Shown piece after piece: positions 34,775 through 42,916 of a stretch of 42,916 nucleotides of DNA. Both the position numbers and the translations under genes were made by a program. Numbering within the stretch: the stretch's first letter is position 1; every line of letters starts with the position of its first letter. The notes under the pieces were generated by a model. That model made no database searches. It was not told where the DNA came from and saw only the letters and a list, made by a program, of their open reading frames with translations. The DNA comes from Candidatus Zixiibacteriota bacterium. GTDB taxonomy: Bacteria > Zixibacteria > MSB-5A5 > JAABVY01. The stretch lies in the NCBI GenBank assembly GCA_014728145.1, contig WJMC01000105.1, positions 1 through 42,916 of the forward strand. Reading direction: 5' to 3'.

Positions 34775-35707
34775 TTACCAGCTCTTACCTTTATAACCGG
34801 AAGCATCGATCATATCCTTGATCCTGCCTTTCAGGACTTCCTTTTCCTCCTGGCTGAGACCTTCCAAAAGAGCACGAGCTCGCTGCTGATCGAGCTGGGC
34901 CGGCATCTGCTTCTGGTTTTCTCCTCCCTGAGGCTGGGGCTGGTCCTGCTGTTCCTGCTGGTCTCCCTCAGATTCCTGATTTTCTTGACTTTGATTTTGC
35001 TCCTGATCCTGTTTTTGTTTATCGTCAGATTCAGACTGGTTTTTGTCTTTCTGCTGATCCTTTTCTTGTTCGTCCTGTTGCTTTTGATCCTGTTGTTGAT
35101 CTCTCTGATTTTTATTGCTCTGATCCTGTTTATCCTGCTTGTCGTCTTTTTGCTCGTCCTGGTTCTGGTTTTCTTTATCCTGATTATTCTGATCCTGCTT
35201 ATCTTTTTGATCCTGCTGGTCTTCTTTGTCTTTGTTTTCGTCCTGATCCTGGTTTTGCTGCTGTTGTTGTTTTTGATGTTCTTCCAGCTTTTTTAACGCC
35301 AGTTCGAGATTGAACTTGGCATCCTCGTCTTCGGGGTTGTATTCGAGCGATTTTTTATATGCTTCGATCGCTTTTTCAAGCTGGCCGGAACGGTAATGTG
35401 TGTTGCCGATATTATAAAATGATTCCGCCGCCAACAAGCTGTCCGAGCCGGTCGCGGCGTTTTCATAATAAGCCAGCGCCTGGTCGTACTTGCCCTGCTG
35501 ATGAAATGAATTACCAAGATTGAAATTGATTACCTTTTCATCGGGTCGGGCTTCGAGGGCTTTCTCGAACAGTTGCAATGAGGAATCATATTGATTCTGA
35601 GAATATGCGCGCACACCTTCTTCATTGAGATCTTTATACGACTGCGCGGAGAGCGAAACTGATGCGATCGTCAAAATCATCAGTATTTTTGCCAAACTCC
35701 TTATCAT
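34775..35707 (-). CDS. batC: BatC-like TPR protein with long Gln/Asp/Lys-rich linker
   Basis: A 310-residue protein with a signal peptide at 1-21 and TPR repeats at residues about 25-140 (GVRAYSQNQYDSSLQLFEKALEARPDE, ESFYNIGNTHYRSGQLEKAIEAYKKSLEYNPED). Residues about 143-272 are almost only Gln, Asp, Lys, Glu, Asn and Ser. A conserved-looking C-terminal helix (RARALLEGLSQEEKEVLKGR) ends the protein. BatC proteins typically have this TPR plus charged linker form. GGAGG lies eight bases before the ATG, which overlaps the batB stop. The protein is expected to be exported and to bind Bat partners. Confidence 0.88.
   Translation of the reverse strand: MIRSLAKILMILTIASVSLSAQSYKDLNEEGVRAYSQNQYDSSLQLFEKALEARPDEKVINFNLGNSFHQQGKYDQALAYYENAATGSDSLLAAESFYNIGNTHYRSGQLEKAIEAYKKSLEYNPEDEDAKFNLELALKKLEEHQKQQQQQNQDQDENKDKEDQQDQKDKQDQNNQDKENQNQDEQKDDKQDKQDQSNKNQRDQQQDQKQQDEQEKDQQKDKNQSESDDKQKQDQEQNQSQENQESEGDQQEQQDQPQPQGGENQKQMPAQLDQQRARALLEGLSQEEKEVLKGRIKDMIDASGYKGKSW
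34892..35281 (-). repeat. Low-complexity Gln/Asp/Lys codon tract in batC
   Basis: About 390 bases made almost only of CAG, CAA, GAT, GAC, AAA, AAG, GAA and AAT codons on the minus strand, without a fixed repeat unit. It encodes the polar linker of BatC. Its complement yields a false, extremely Leu/Ile/Phe-rich open frame on the plus strand. Confidence 0.85.
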
Positions 35708-36741
35708 GCGAAAGCCCTCCAGAAAGGTTTTGCCCTGAGGTCGGAAAGTATGAATTCAAACACAAAAAACAAGAAACATATTAGAAGTGGAATCTGAAAA
35801 CGGTCTTCGTAACTCGTAATCAGCTTCCCCTCAAGTTCGGCTTTTTGCAGGCCGGTGATATCTTCTACCAGGTTTCTGAGGACTTTTCCGCCCGATGATG
35901 CCAGGTAGAATTTACCCCCTGTCCTGGAAGCCAGCATTTCAAGTGTGGTCGGGTTCAAGCGCGAGAGAGCGTCAGTCCCGCTCTCGTCCTTGACATAGTC
36001 GACAATCCGACCGGACTTGTTGCGAATCGGAATCAGTCCTCCCCGGGTGCTTCCGACACCTACAGCATAAATCTTCACTTCGAGATCATTGGCTTTTTCG
36101 ATTTCTTCGGACAGCTCTTCATCGAAAGTTTCGCCGTCGGAAAACAAGACGATCAGACGTGACTGTTCCGACTCGGGATCGAAAGCTGACAAGGCGGTAG
36201 CAATCGCCCTGGAAATACGCGTCCCCTGTCCCTCGGCCGGCATCAAATCCGGCTGGACCACATCCAGATACATATCGAAAGCGGAGTGGTCGAGAGTGAG
36301 CGGGCAATGAATAAAGGCGTCGCGATCGAACAACACCAGCCCAAGCCTGTCTCCGGGCAGACGTTTTTTGAGGCGACCAACCTCCAGCTTGGCTTTATCG
36401 AGCCGTGAGAGGTTACCCAGAGATTCATCCTCGACATCCATCGAACGTGATACGTCCAATGCCACCATCACATCCATGCCCTGGCGTTTGATCAATTCCT
36501 GGTGCGTACCCCACTGCGGACGGGCCAGGGCGATCGTGGCGAACACCAGCGCTGCCAGGATAAAAGCGGCTTTGAGTGTCACCCGGCCGGTCGAGAGATC
36601 ATCGGACAGACGCTCGAGGTTCATACCCCGCAGAAATATCTCGCGGTCGCGAATCCTCTGTCGCCAGGACCAGATAAAAAACAGCCCCAACAGCGGTATC
36701 AGCGCCAGGAGAAACCAGTATTCAGGTTGAAAAAATTTCAT
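35704..36741 (-). CDS. batB: BatB-like VWA-domain membrane protein
   Basis: A 345-residue protein with two N-terminal transmembrane helices (residues 8-26 and 58-73), a von Willebrand factor A domain, and a C-terminal helix (IPLLICFLFFVFEFIL). The MIDAS metal site starts DVSRS (Asp96, Ser98, Ser100). It is a paralogue of the upstream BatA gene. Start ATG 36741 has only a weak Shine-Dalgarno. It overlaps batC by four bases. Confidence 0.9.
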   Translation of the reverse strand: MKFFQPEYWFLLALIPLLGLFFIWSWRQRIRDREIFLRGMNLERLSDDLSTGRVTLKAAFILAALVFATIALARPQWGTHQELIKRQGMDVMVALDVSRSMDVEDESLGNLSRLDKAKLEVGRLKKRLPGDRLGLVLFDRDAFIHCPLTLDHSAFDMYLDVVQPDLMPAEGQGTRISRAIATALSAFDPESEQSRLIVLFSDGETFDEELSEEIEKANDLEVKIYAVGVGSTRGGLIPIRNKSGRIVDYVKDESGTDALSRLNPTTLEMLASRTGGKFYLASSGGKVLRNLVEDITGLQKAELEGKLITSYEDRFQIPLLICFLFFVFEFILSDLRAKPFWRAFA

Positions 36742-36795
36742 ATTCGATCACTCTTACAGTCAGTTATACTCCAAAAACCGGCAACTGTTTACAGA

Positions 36796-37791
36796 TCATG
36801 GTATTTTCCGGAAACGCGTGCGGGAGGCCACCGTTTCAAACAATGCCAGTCCCAGCCCGCTCAGAACAAATAATGTGAACAACTCGCGGTACTGTATATA
36901 TCCTTTGGTTTTGATCTCGGTCGTCTCCAGGTCGGAGATCTCGCGATAAACCTCAGTCAAACGTTCGCTCGATTCAGCCCGAAAATAGATTCCCCCGGTC
37001 AGGTCGGCCACCTTGCGCAGAGTTTCCTCATCGAGAGTATTGGGCAAATATTTATAAATCCGTCCCCGGAAGGGATCGTCGACCGGAAACGGTGCCTTGC
37101 CCGGCTTGCCGATCCCGATCGTATAGATCTTGATTTCGAGCGATGCGGCAATTTCGGCCGCCGTAACAGGGTCGATCTTGCCATAGTTGGAGACACCATC
37201 GGTCAGCAGTACAATCACTTTGCTTTTCGAGGGTGAATCCTTGAGACGGTTGCAACTGTTGGCGATAGCGGTGCCGATCGCGGTACCGTCATCGACCATA
37301 CCGAAATCGACATGCTCAAGAAACCTTATCAACACGCTGTGGTCGAGTGTCAACGGGCACTGGGTAAATGACTGCGCGGCGAAGACCACCAGCCCGATGC
37401 GATCCTCGGTGCGTTCCTCCACAAACTCCCTGATAACATCCTTGGCGACATACAAGCGGTTCTGCGGTTTAAAATCCTCCGCTTTCATCGAGCCGGAGAT
37501 ATCCAGTGTCAGGATGATGTCGATGCCCTGGGTTTTGACCTCCTCGAATGTCCGCGCCAGACGGGGTCGCGCGAGCGCCAGGATTACAGCGGTCAGAACC
37601 AGCACCTTGAGTGCCGGAGAAACGTACCTGTACCAGATTCCGCCCCGATGGCTGACCGACTTGATCAGGCCGGTGTCAGAATATCGGATCGGCGCATATT
37701 TCTTTTTGCGCCGCAGATAGCGGTACCAGATCAAAACCGGCAACAACAATAACAGATACAGGTAAACAGGAGACCCGAACTCAAAATTCAT
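36796..37791 (-). CDS. batA: BatA-like VWA-domain membrane protein
   Basis: A 331-residue protein with the same layout as BatB: two N-terminal membrane helices, a VWA domain with MIDAS motif DISGS (Asp97, Ser99, Ser101) and LTDGVSNYG later, and a C-terminal helix (YRELFTLFVLSGLGLALFETV). GGAGGT six bases before the ATG supports the start, and the ATG overlaps the previous stop. VWA domains of this type bind partner proteins through a divalent metal. Confidence 0.92.
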   Translation of the reverse strand: MNFEFGSPVYLYLLLLLPVLIWYRYLRRKKKYAPIRYSDTGLIKSVSHRGGIWYRYVSPALKVLVLTAVILALARPRLARTFEEVKTQGIDIILTLDISGSMKAEDFKPQNRLYVAKDVIREFVEERTEDRIGLVVFAAQSFTQCPLTLDHSVLIRFLEHVDFGMVDDGTAIGTAIANSCNRLKDSPSKSKVIVLLTDGVSNYGKIDPVTAAEIAASLEIKIYTIGIGKPGKAPFPVDDPFRGRIYKYLPNTLDEETLRKVADLTGGIYFRAESSERLTEVYREISDLETTEIKTKGYIQYRELFTLFVLSGLGLALFETVASRTRFRKIP

Positions 37792-38708
37792 GATGCCACC
37801 TCCTGTTTGTCCTCAACCGGAGTGGTCCTGTCCACAAAATCGACTGCCTTGTTGAAATCATCCGTTCGCTTTTCGGAGGTAGGCTCCAGTTTGGCAAATT
37901 TAACCAGGTCGGCATAGTCCAGTAGTTCGATCAGGAGACCGGATATCTCCTCGGACAGATCAAGACCGGGAAGCCTGAGTTTGATTTCATAGGTGGTCAT
38001 ATCCGGGGCGGATAGCCCCCAGCGACGTTCAATATATTCGCGAATTATTTCGCTTATCTCGAAGTAGAACAGCTTTGCTTCAAGGTTGCTGGATTTCAAT
38101 TTTTTCAGTTTCTCACGGGCCGCTTCCCAGGGAGACATCAGAAGTTCCGGTGCTACCGTTTCGGATTCTGGTTGTAATTTCCGACGCAGGATAAACCAGA
38201 GCGCAACCGCAATAACCACGACAGCCGAGATCAGTAGATACAGCCACTGCCTCGAAGCCCGCAGGCTTTTAACATCCTTGAGCGAACGGATGTCCGCAGT
38301 GGAGTCATCCATGACCAGGCTGAGAATATATACGTTCAAAGAATCGGTGAAGATCGTATCGGTGATACCGCTTTTGGGATGATAGATCACCGGCAGTTCA
38401 GGAAATATCAGCTTGCCGGTTTCATAAGCCGTTAAAACAGCACGGTAGAGGATTTTTCTTTTCGTACCTTCGAGCTTATCTTCAACCAAACGCCAGTTTT
38501 TGAGGTCGAACTGCCCCAGATCTTTCGGTTGTTCAAGAGTGTCGACAGCTATCACCGAGTCGGCCGTAATTTTCAGTTCAAACTCAAGCGGATCACCGAT
38601 ATAACCCTTGTTCTGATCGAGAGTAGTCTCAACCGCTATATCAGCACCGGTCAATGCTGATGTGAGAAATAGCAATAAGACAACAGTTTTCGCTAAATAC
38701 CTGATCAT
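37788..38708 (-). CDS. BatD-like single-pass membrane protein
   Basis: A 306-residue protein with a signal peptide (to about residue 21), one beta-sandwich domain (VETTLDQNKGYIGDPLEFELKITAD), a transmembrane helix near residues 155-172 (WLYLLISAVVVIAVALWFIL), and a cytoplasmic helical tail with IIREYIERRWGLSAPDMTTYEI. That tail pattern is shared with BatD-like and DUF4381-type proteins of MoxR operons. It is shorter than BatD and probably a paralogue with a separate partner. Only family-level function can be given. Confidence 0.78.
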   Translation of the reverse strand: MIRYLAKTVVLLLFLTSALTGADIAVETTLDQNKGYIGDPLEFELKITADSVIAVDTLEQPKDLGQFDLKNWRLVEDKLEGTKRKILYRAVLTAYETGKLIFPELPVIYHPKSGITDTIFTDSLNVYILSLVMDDSTADIRSLKDVKSLRASRQWLYLLISAVVVIAVALWFILRRKLQPESETVAPELLMSPWEAAREKLKKLKSSNLEAKLFYFEISEIIREYIERRWGLSAPDMTTYEIKLRLPGLDLSEEISGLLIELLDYADLVKFAKLEPTSEKRTDDFNKAVDFVDRTTPVEDKQEVAS

Positions 38709-38718
38709 ACCAGATTAG

Positions 38719-40218
38719 TTATTCCGACAGACGCTCAAAGATATAGGTCTGCCCAAGGCTATCCTTTAAATTGTAGTTATCGTTAAGCTCCTCTTCCCAT
38801 TCGGGAATCACCCTATTATTAACTACCACTAAACGAGCCGTGCGTTCCCTGAGTATTGCATTAACGTGATCTTCGGTCATCAGGCGATACTTCCCGTGAG
38901 GTATCAGGGCGTTACCGAAATCATACTGAAAGCCTGTAAAATCCTCCGAGTTGACCTGTGGCCTCCGGGAAAAAACATTGTATCCGACCCATTCCGCCAG
39001 AAGCGTATCCGCCGGTTGGGAATATTCCCGGATTAAATCGCTGACCTGGCGCACGTGGTCAAAATGGTAAGTCTTGTGCTCATTTCTTATATCAAATATA
39101 AATTCCGCCGGATAGGGCAGAAATGTCAGAAGATAGACCGCCACCAGGATCGTGGCTGTCTTGCGCCCTCGTTCGAAGAGGTATATTACTGCCGGCAATG
39201 AGGCCATTATGAAATATATCAACGGTTGCTGGAAAAAACGGGTATTGATCGGATGAAAGATCATATAGATCAGGAAATAACCCACGCCCAGCGCGAAGCT
39301 GAGCTGGAAAAAGATCTTCTGCAGGCTGTTATAATCACGCCTGCGCCGAAAAGAATACAACAGAAACTGAGACCATACTGCCAGCGCTATCACGAACAGG
39401 TAATGAGGCTGGATCAGCACCATCGTCAGCACTTCGAGTTTGTTAAGCAATATCTGACCAATCCCCACGCTTCCGCCGCGCAAGAGATGAAACGCAAAAT
39501 TATTGAATACAAATTTATCGGGTGATTGAACCAACAACTTGATCGAATACAATGAAGGTGCTGCCAGCCCGGTTAAGACGGAAGCCAGAAAATTGAGCAG
39601 GCTGTAACCGGGACGGGTGCGAAAAACGAAAAACGTGATAAAAAAGAACAGGGGGACAAACGCGATCGCGATCAGCCTGACATTGACCGCCGCCGCCAGA
39701 AAGAAAAATATGGCGAACACCATCAGATAATTGACCCTGGGCTTGCCGAGTGAATCGAACAGCAGAACAAAAGCTATAAAGAAAAACAGGTTCGAAAAAA
39801 TATACTGTACAGCCAGAACATTGAAAGCCATCAACGGCCCCGACATGGCGACCATGAACATACCTGCCAGCGCGAGCTTAAAATTTTCTAACTGGCGCTT
39901 TAGAAAAAAGTAAGCAATTATGGCTAAAAGCAAATGGCATAACAACGCCAGCCCCCGTGCGGCCCACAGCCCCCCCAGACCCGTCTCTGAAAAAGGCGCA
40001 AGCAATACAGGTAAAATCGGCATCTGCGGGAAGAAAAAGTCAATGTAGGGTGAGGCCCCATTCGCCACCAGCGAGGCGGCCGAGAGATAGAACCCTTCGT
40101 CGACATCGATCACACGAAAAAAAACAAAGGCTAATCCGCTGACCAGGCTAAGACCGAGAAACAAAATGAAATACCTGAAAACGCCCCCGTTTTCATTTTT
40201 ATCAGCCATGTTGTGCAA
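38719..40218 (-). CDS. GT-C-type membrane glycosyltransferase-like protein
   Basis: A 499-residue protein with about ten transmembrane helices and a C-terminal soluble domain. FRVIDVDEGFYLSAASLVANGASPYIDFFFPQMP in the first extracytoplasmic loop has the acidic pair (Asp-Glu) expected of PMT/ArnT-type GT-C enzymes, which use lipid-linked sugars. The reaction and acceptor are unknown. A Shine-Dalgarno GAGGAG sits six bases before a TTG at 40218, but 15 bases before the first ATG at 40209, so TTG is the likely start. The SD overlaps the DUF58 stop. It is unusual to find a glycosyltransferase here, between DUF58 and the Bat genes. Confidence 0.75.
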   Translation of the reverse strand: MHNMADKNENGGVFRYFILFLGLSLVSGLAFVFFRVIDVDEGFYLSAASLVANGASPYIDFFFPQMPILPVLLAPFSETGLGGLWAARGLALLCHLLLAIIAYFFLKRQLENFKLALAGMFMVAMSGPLMAFNVLAVQYIFSNLFFFIAFVLLFDSLGKPRVNYLMVFAIFFFLAAAVNVRLIAIAFVPLFFFITFFVFRTRPGYSLLNFLASVLTGLAAPSLYSIKLLVQSPDKFVFNNFAFHLLRGGSVGIGQILLNKLEVLTMVLIQPHYLFVIALAVWSQFLLYSFRRRRDYNSLQKIFFQLSFALGVGYFLIYMIFHPINTRFFQQPLIYFIMASLPAVIYLFERGRKTATILVAVYLLTFLPYPAEFIFDIRNEHKTYHFDHVRQVSDLIREYSQPADTLLAEWVGYNVFSRRPQVNSEDFTGFQYDFGNALIPHGKYRLMTEDHVNAILRERTARLVVVNNRVIPEWEEELNDNYNLKDSLGQTYIFERLSE

Positions 40219-40228
40219 AGTCAGCTCC

Positions 40229-41113
40229 TCAATGGATTCGTTTTTCTCTCATCTTGAAGAATTTTATCAAAGGTTCGATATAAGATCGGGATGTGTCCAG
40301 GTTAATGAAATCTACATTGTTTTGCTTGAACAGCTTCTCCATTTGTGCCTGACGTTCATAATTACGTTTTTTGAATTCCGCACGAAATCTCGGATCGGTG
40401 CTGTCCAGCCAGAGTGTCTGCCCGCTTTCGGCGTCCTCGAATAGAATCATCCCGCAGGAGGGAATCTCCATCTCGCGCGGATCGGTCAGCTTCAGAGCTA
40501 CAAGGTCATGTTTCTTACCAGCCAGAAGGAGCTGGCGGCTGTAATCATCGGCCTGGAAATCACTGATCAGAAACGCGACCGAACGGCGCTTGATCAGGCG
40601 CAGATAAAATTCCAGCGCTCCGGCAATATCGGTTCCGCGTCCCTCTGGTTTAAAATACAGCACTTCTCGAATCAAGCGAAGCACATGCTTGCGGCCTTTG
40701 GCCGGCGGTACGAATTTTTCGATTCGATCGGTGAAGATAATCATGCCGACCTTGTCGTTGTTTTTAATTGCCGCAAGTGACAGCAACGCTGTCAGCTCGG
40801 CCGCCAGCTCGCTTTTGAGGTTCTTACCGCTGCCGAACTTCTGCGACCCGGAAGCATCGATTAAAAACACTACCGACAGCTCCCGCTCTTCGGTAAATTT
40901 CTTGATATAGGGAACTCCCGACCGGGCGGTCACATTCCAGTCGATCTGGCGCACATCGTCACCGATCTGGTACTCCCGGACCTCATCGAACTCCATACCG
41001 CGTCCCTTGAAACTGGAATGATACTCCCCTGAAAACATATCGTTTACCAGCCTGCGGGTACGTATTTCGATCAGGCGTACCTTTTTAAGAATGTCACGCG
41101 ATACGACAGCCAT
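40229..41113 (-). CDS. DUF58 protein of the MoxR-Bat operon
   Basis: A 294-residue cytoplasmic protein. The DUF58 core GRGMEFDEVREYQIGDDVRQIDWNVTARSG spans residues 38-66. A VWA-like fold follows, with metal motif DASGS at 86-90 and LISDFQ later. DUF58 proteins nearly always follow moxR and are thought to be its clients or adaptors. Its ATG directly follows the moxR stop codon. Confidence 0.93.
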   Translation of the reverse strand: MAVVSRDILKKVRLIEIRTRRLVNDMFSGEYHSSFKGRGMEFDEVREYQIGDDVRQIDWNVTARSGVPYIKKFTEERELSVVFLIDASGSQKFGSGKNLKSELAAELTALLSLAAIKNNDKVGMIIFTDRIEKFVPPAKGRKHVLRLIREVLYFKPEGRGTDIAGALEFYLRLIKRRSVAFLISDFQADDYSRQLLLAGKKHDLVALKLTDPREMEIPSCGMILFEDAESGQTLWLDSTDPRFRAEFKKRNYERQAQMEKLFKQNNVDFINLDTSRSYIEPLIKFFKMREKRIH

Positions 41114-42100
41114 CTACGGAACCTCGATTTCGTTAAAAATCTTCTGGACGATATCCTCTGAAGTCAACTCTTCGGCTTCGGCTTCATAGGTCAAAATTAT
41201 CCGGTGCCGGAGAACATCCATACCGATCTGCTTGACATCTTCGGGCGTTATATATCCGCGTCCCCGTAAAAAGGCATGCGCCTTGGAAGCGAGGTTGAGA
41301 CAGATCGAGGCCCGTGGCGATGCGCCGTAGGCGATATACTGCGATAGGGGAAGATCAAAGGCTTCCGGTTGACGGGTGGCCATGACGATATTGACGATAT
41401 AATCCTTGACCTTTTCATCGACATAGATCTCATTTATAACCTTGCGAGCCTCAAGGATATCGGTCGGTTGAATGACCTTGTCAGCCTTCAGCTCCTGCCC
41501 TACAGTCATCCGGTTCATTATCTCCAGTTCTTCCTCGCGCTGGGGATATGTGATCTTAATTTTGAGCATGAAACGGTCGACCTGGGCCTCGGGCAAAGGA
41601 TAAGTGCCCTCCTGTTCAATCGGGTTTTGGGTGGCCAGCACCATAAAAGGTCTATCGAGCGGGTAAGTCGCCTCACCGATCGTCACCTGCCGTTCCTGCA
41701 TCGCCTCCAGCAGAGCCGACTGCACTTTGGCCGGAGCACGGTTGATCTCGTCCGCCAGGATCAGGTGAGCAAAAATCGGCCCCTTCTTGGCATAAAACTT
41801 TCCCTCCTGAGGGGAAAACACCATTGTTCCGATCAGGTCGGCCGGGAGCAGATCGGGGGTAAATTGAATCCGTTGAAAAGAGGCCGCGATCGAATCCGCG
41901 AGGGTACGGATCGAAAGCGTCTTGGCCAGACCGGGTACCCCCTCGATAAGGATATGACCGTCGGCCAGTAGCCCGATCAAGAGCCGGTCAACCAGATAGT
42001 CCTGCCCGACTATTACCCTGCGAATCTGCGCGGTGAGTTCGCTTAGAAATTTCGATTTCTGTTCGACCTCTGCCTGAATCGCTTCTATATCCTGGTTCAT
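41114..42100 (-). CDS. moxR: MoxR family AAA+ ATPase
   Basis: A 328-residue AAA+ chaperone-like ATPase. Walker A is GVPGLAKT at residues 54-61, Walker B LILADEINRAPAKVQSALLEAM, and sensor 1 LATQNP. MoxR ATPases are proposed to remodel or activate VWA-domain proteins, which matches the DUF58, BatA and BatB genes downstream. A GTG at 42106 overlaps the previous stop, but ATG 42100 has GGAG seven bases upstream and is the better start. Confidence 0.95.
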   Translation of the reverse strand: MNQDIEAIQAEVEQKSKFLSELTAQIRRVIVGQDYLVDRLLIGLLADGHILIEGVPGLAKTLSIRTLADSIAASFQRIQFTPDLLPADLIGTMVFSPQEGKFYAKKGPIFAHLILADEINRAPAKVQSALLEAMQERQVTIGEATYPLDRPFMVLATQNPIEQEGTYPLPEAQVDRFMLKIKITYPQREEELEIMNRMTVGQELKADKVIQPTDILEARKVINEIYVDEKVKDYIVNIVMATRQPEAFDLPLSQYIAYGASPRASICLNLASKAHAFLRGRGYITPEDVKQIGMDVLRHRIILTYEAEAEELTSEDIVQKIFNEIEVP

Positions 42101-42102
42101 AT

Positions 42103-42916
42103 TCACTCTCCTGTATGGCTTGGTTTTACGCGCGAATTGAAATCCTGTTTTATCTCGCGAATCCTATGCAATAATGCCTGCAGTTCCTCAGAGGAACGGA
42201 CTATCCCGCCGAACTTCATCTCCTCCAGGTGTTGATAAGCCTGTCTTAAAAGCTCGACCAGCGCTTGATCGACCTGCTTTTGTTCAATTAACTCGATCCT
42301 CTTTTCGAACTTGCGGCCCTTCAGGCCGAGATGATAATTGTCCTCGATAAACTCGTTTATGAAATTATAGGCCTGTTCGGTAAATGTGTCTTTTGCGCCC
42401 GAGGCCAGATGCCTGCTCAGTTCATTCATCCAGCCGGCAAATTTTTCATCTATATTGTGCTTTTCATCCTCGGCAAACCTGCGCGACCTGACATGCCTGA
42501 GCCAGATAAAAAATCCCCCCACGGACAGTAAAACCACCAGAATAAATACAAGGACGATGTAGATACCATGTTGCGCGCTGATGGAATCCATGGACTGCAA
42601 AACAGTCAACTCCACCTCTGAAGATTCCAGCTCACCCTCATCCTGACTGCTGAGGTCGGTATAGGGTATCACAAATGAAGGGATGGTATAACTGCCCTCT
42701 TCTTCGGCAACCAGCTTAAAGGTGGTGATTCGCTCTTCGAAAGCGAGGCTGTCGCGGGTGCCCTTGCGATGGCGGGGTGAGGTCGCGATAGTCGAGAAAC
42801 CGGGAAGCTCGAGCTTCGACAATGGTTCGGCATCGTAGTTCTCGGGATTACCTGTGACCGAGACAGTCATAGTCAACGTCAACGTATCACCGACATGAAG
42901 AATCTGTGTCGAGGGC
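42103..42916 (-). CDS. BatD-like protein, partial (5' end outside window)
   Basis: The frame stays open to the right edge, giving 271 visible codons. The extra upstream part reads LHVGDTLTLTMTVSVTGNPENYD, a BatD immunoglobulin-like strand pattern, so internal start codons are not real starts. A transmembrane helix lies after SAQHG (IYIVLVFILVVLLSVGGFFIWL), followed by a cytoplasmic helical domain (YNFINEFIEDNYHLGLKGRKFEKRIELI). It is the first visible gene of the MoxR-Bat operon. Confidence 0.85.
   Translation of the reverse strand, partial: PSTQILHVGDTLTLTMTVSVTGNPENYDAEPLSKLELPGFSTIATSPRHRKGTRDSLAFEERITTFKLVAEEEGSYTIPSFVIPYTDLSSQDEGELESSEVELTVLQSMDSISAQHGIYIVLVFILVVLLSVGGFFIWLRHVRSRRFAEDEKHNIDEKFAGWMNELSRHLASGAKDTFTEQAYNFINEFIEDNYHLGLKGRKFEKRIELIEQKQVDQALVELLRQAYQHLEEMKFGGIVRSSEELQALLHRIREIKQDFNSRVKPSHTGE

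Noticed and set aside
34985-35296. A plus-strand open frame encoding a nearly pure Leu/Ile/Phe/Val protein that looks like a membrane peptide.
   Set aside because: It is the exact complement of the Gln/Asp/Lys-rich linker of batC; CAG, GAT and AAG codons read backwards as CTG, ATC and CTT. It has no ribosome binding site.
1-42916. Looked for CRISPR arrays, insertion sequences, integrases and phage genes.
   Set aside because: No regularly spaced direct repeats, transposase motifs or terminal inverted repeats were noticed; the window looks like stable core and accessory chromosome.

Overview
This 42.9 kb window looks like chromosomal DNA from a bacterium of moderate GC content. It is densely packed and almost all genes are on the minus strand. 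I see no insertion sequence, prophage, CRISPR array or rRNA. The gene set fits an uncultured Gram-negative lineage of the FCB/Zixibacteria type. It has an RND efflux system with an outer-membrane TolC-like channel, a lipoprotein adaptor, a complete bacillithiol pathway (bshA, bshB, bshC), a MoxR/DUF58/Bat aerotolerance-type operon, a selenocysteine operon, and secreted beta-propeller and cohesin-like proteins. That placement is inference from gene content, not from a marker-gene tree.

Layout. 1-425: 5' part of a secreted protein gene running off the left edge. 849-1355 (+): orphan PTS EIIA domain. 1415-3187 (-): IscU scaffold and a NifS/IscS-type protein that lacks the PLP lysine. 3335-6214 (+): tandem CapK/PaaK-like adenylate-forming enzymes. 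6226-10624 (-): vitamin B6 synthase (pdxS, pdxT), a thioredoxin-like protein and an ABC-2 exporter (ATPase plus permease). 10913-11644 (+): unrecognised helical protein. 11641-18907 (-): tRNA-Sec, selA, selB, an amidohydrolase and a secreted propeller/TPR/CBM9-like protein, apparently one transcription unit. 19189-19557 (+): small VOC/glyoxalase-like protein. 19673-29279 (-): tetR, tolC-like, MFP, RND pump, bshC, bshA, bshB, every junction overlapping or one base apart, behind a perfect TetR-type operator. 30373-32119 (-) and corA: a UPF0104-type membrane protein, endonuclease III and CorA. 32203-42916 (-): a MoxR-Bat operon (partial BatD-like, MoxR, DUF58, GT-C-type membrane protein, second BatD-like, BatA, BatB, BatC, BatD, BatE).

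How the genes work together. The efflux/bacillithiol unit suggests that production of the thiol used for conjugation and redox buffering is switched on together with a drug-export pump by a TetR repressor. The sel unit makes the tRNA, the converting enzyme and the dedicated elongation factor for selenocysteine; selD and any selenoprotein lie elsewhere. The Bat operon is a membrane and periplasmic assembly of two VWA proteins, TPR proteins and BatD-like proteins under a MoxR ATPase.

The items most worth a second look are the lysine-less NifS beside IscU, the efflux-bacillithiol supra-operon with its operator, and the tRNA-Sec, which appears to have a 12-bp acceptor/T helix and a promoter placing transcription start on its first base. 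Several start codons were moved from the longest possible ORF to internal ATGs supported by Shine-Dalgarno sequences; each case is noted in its entry.
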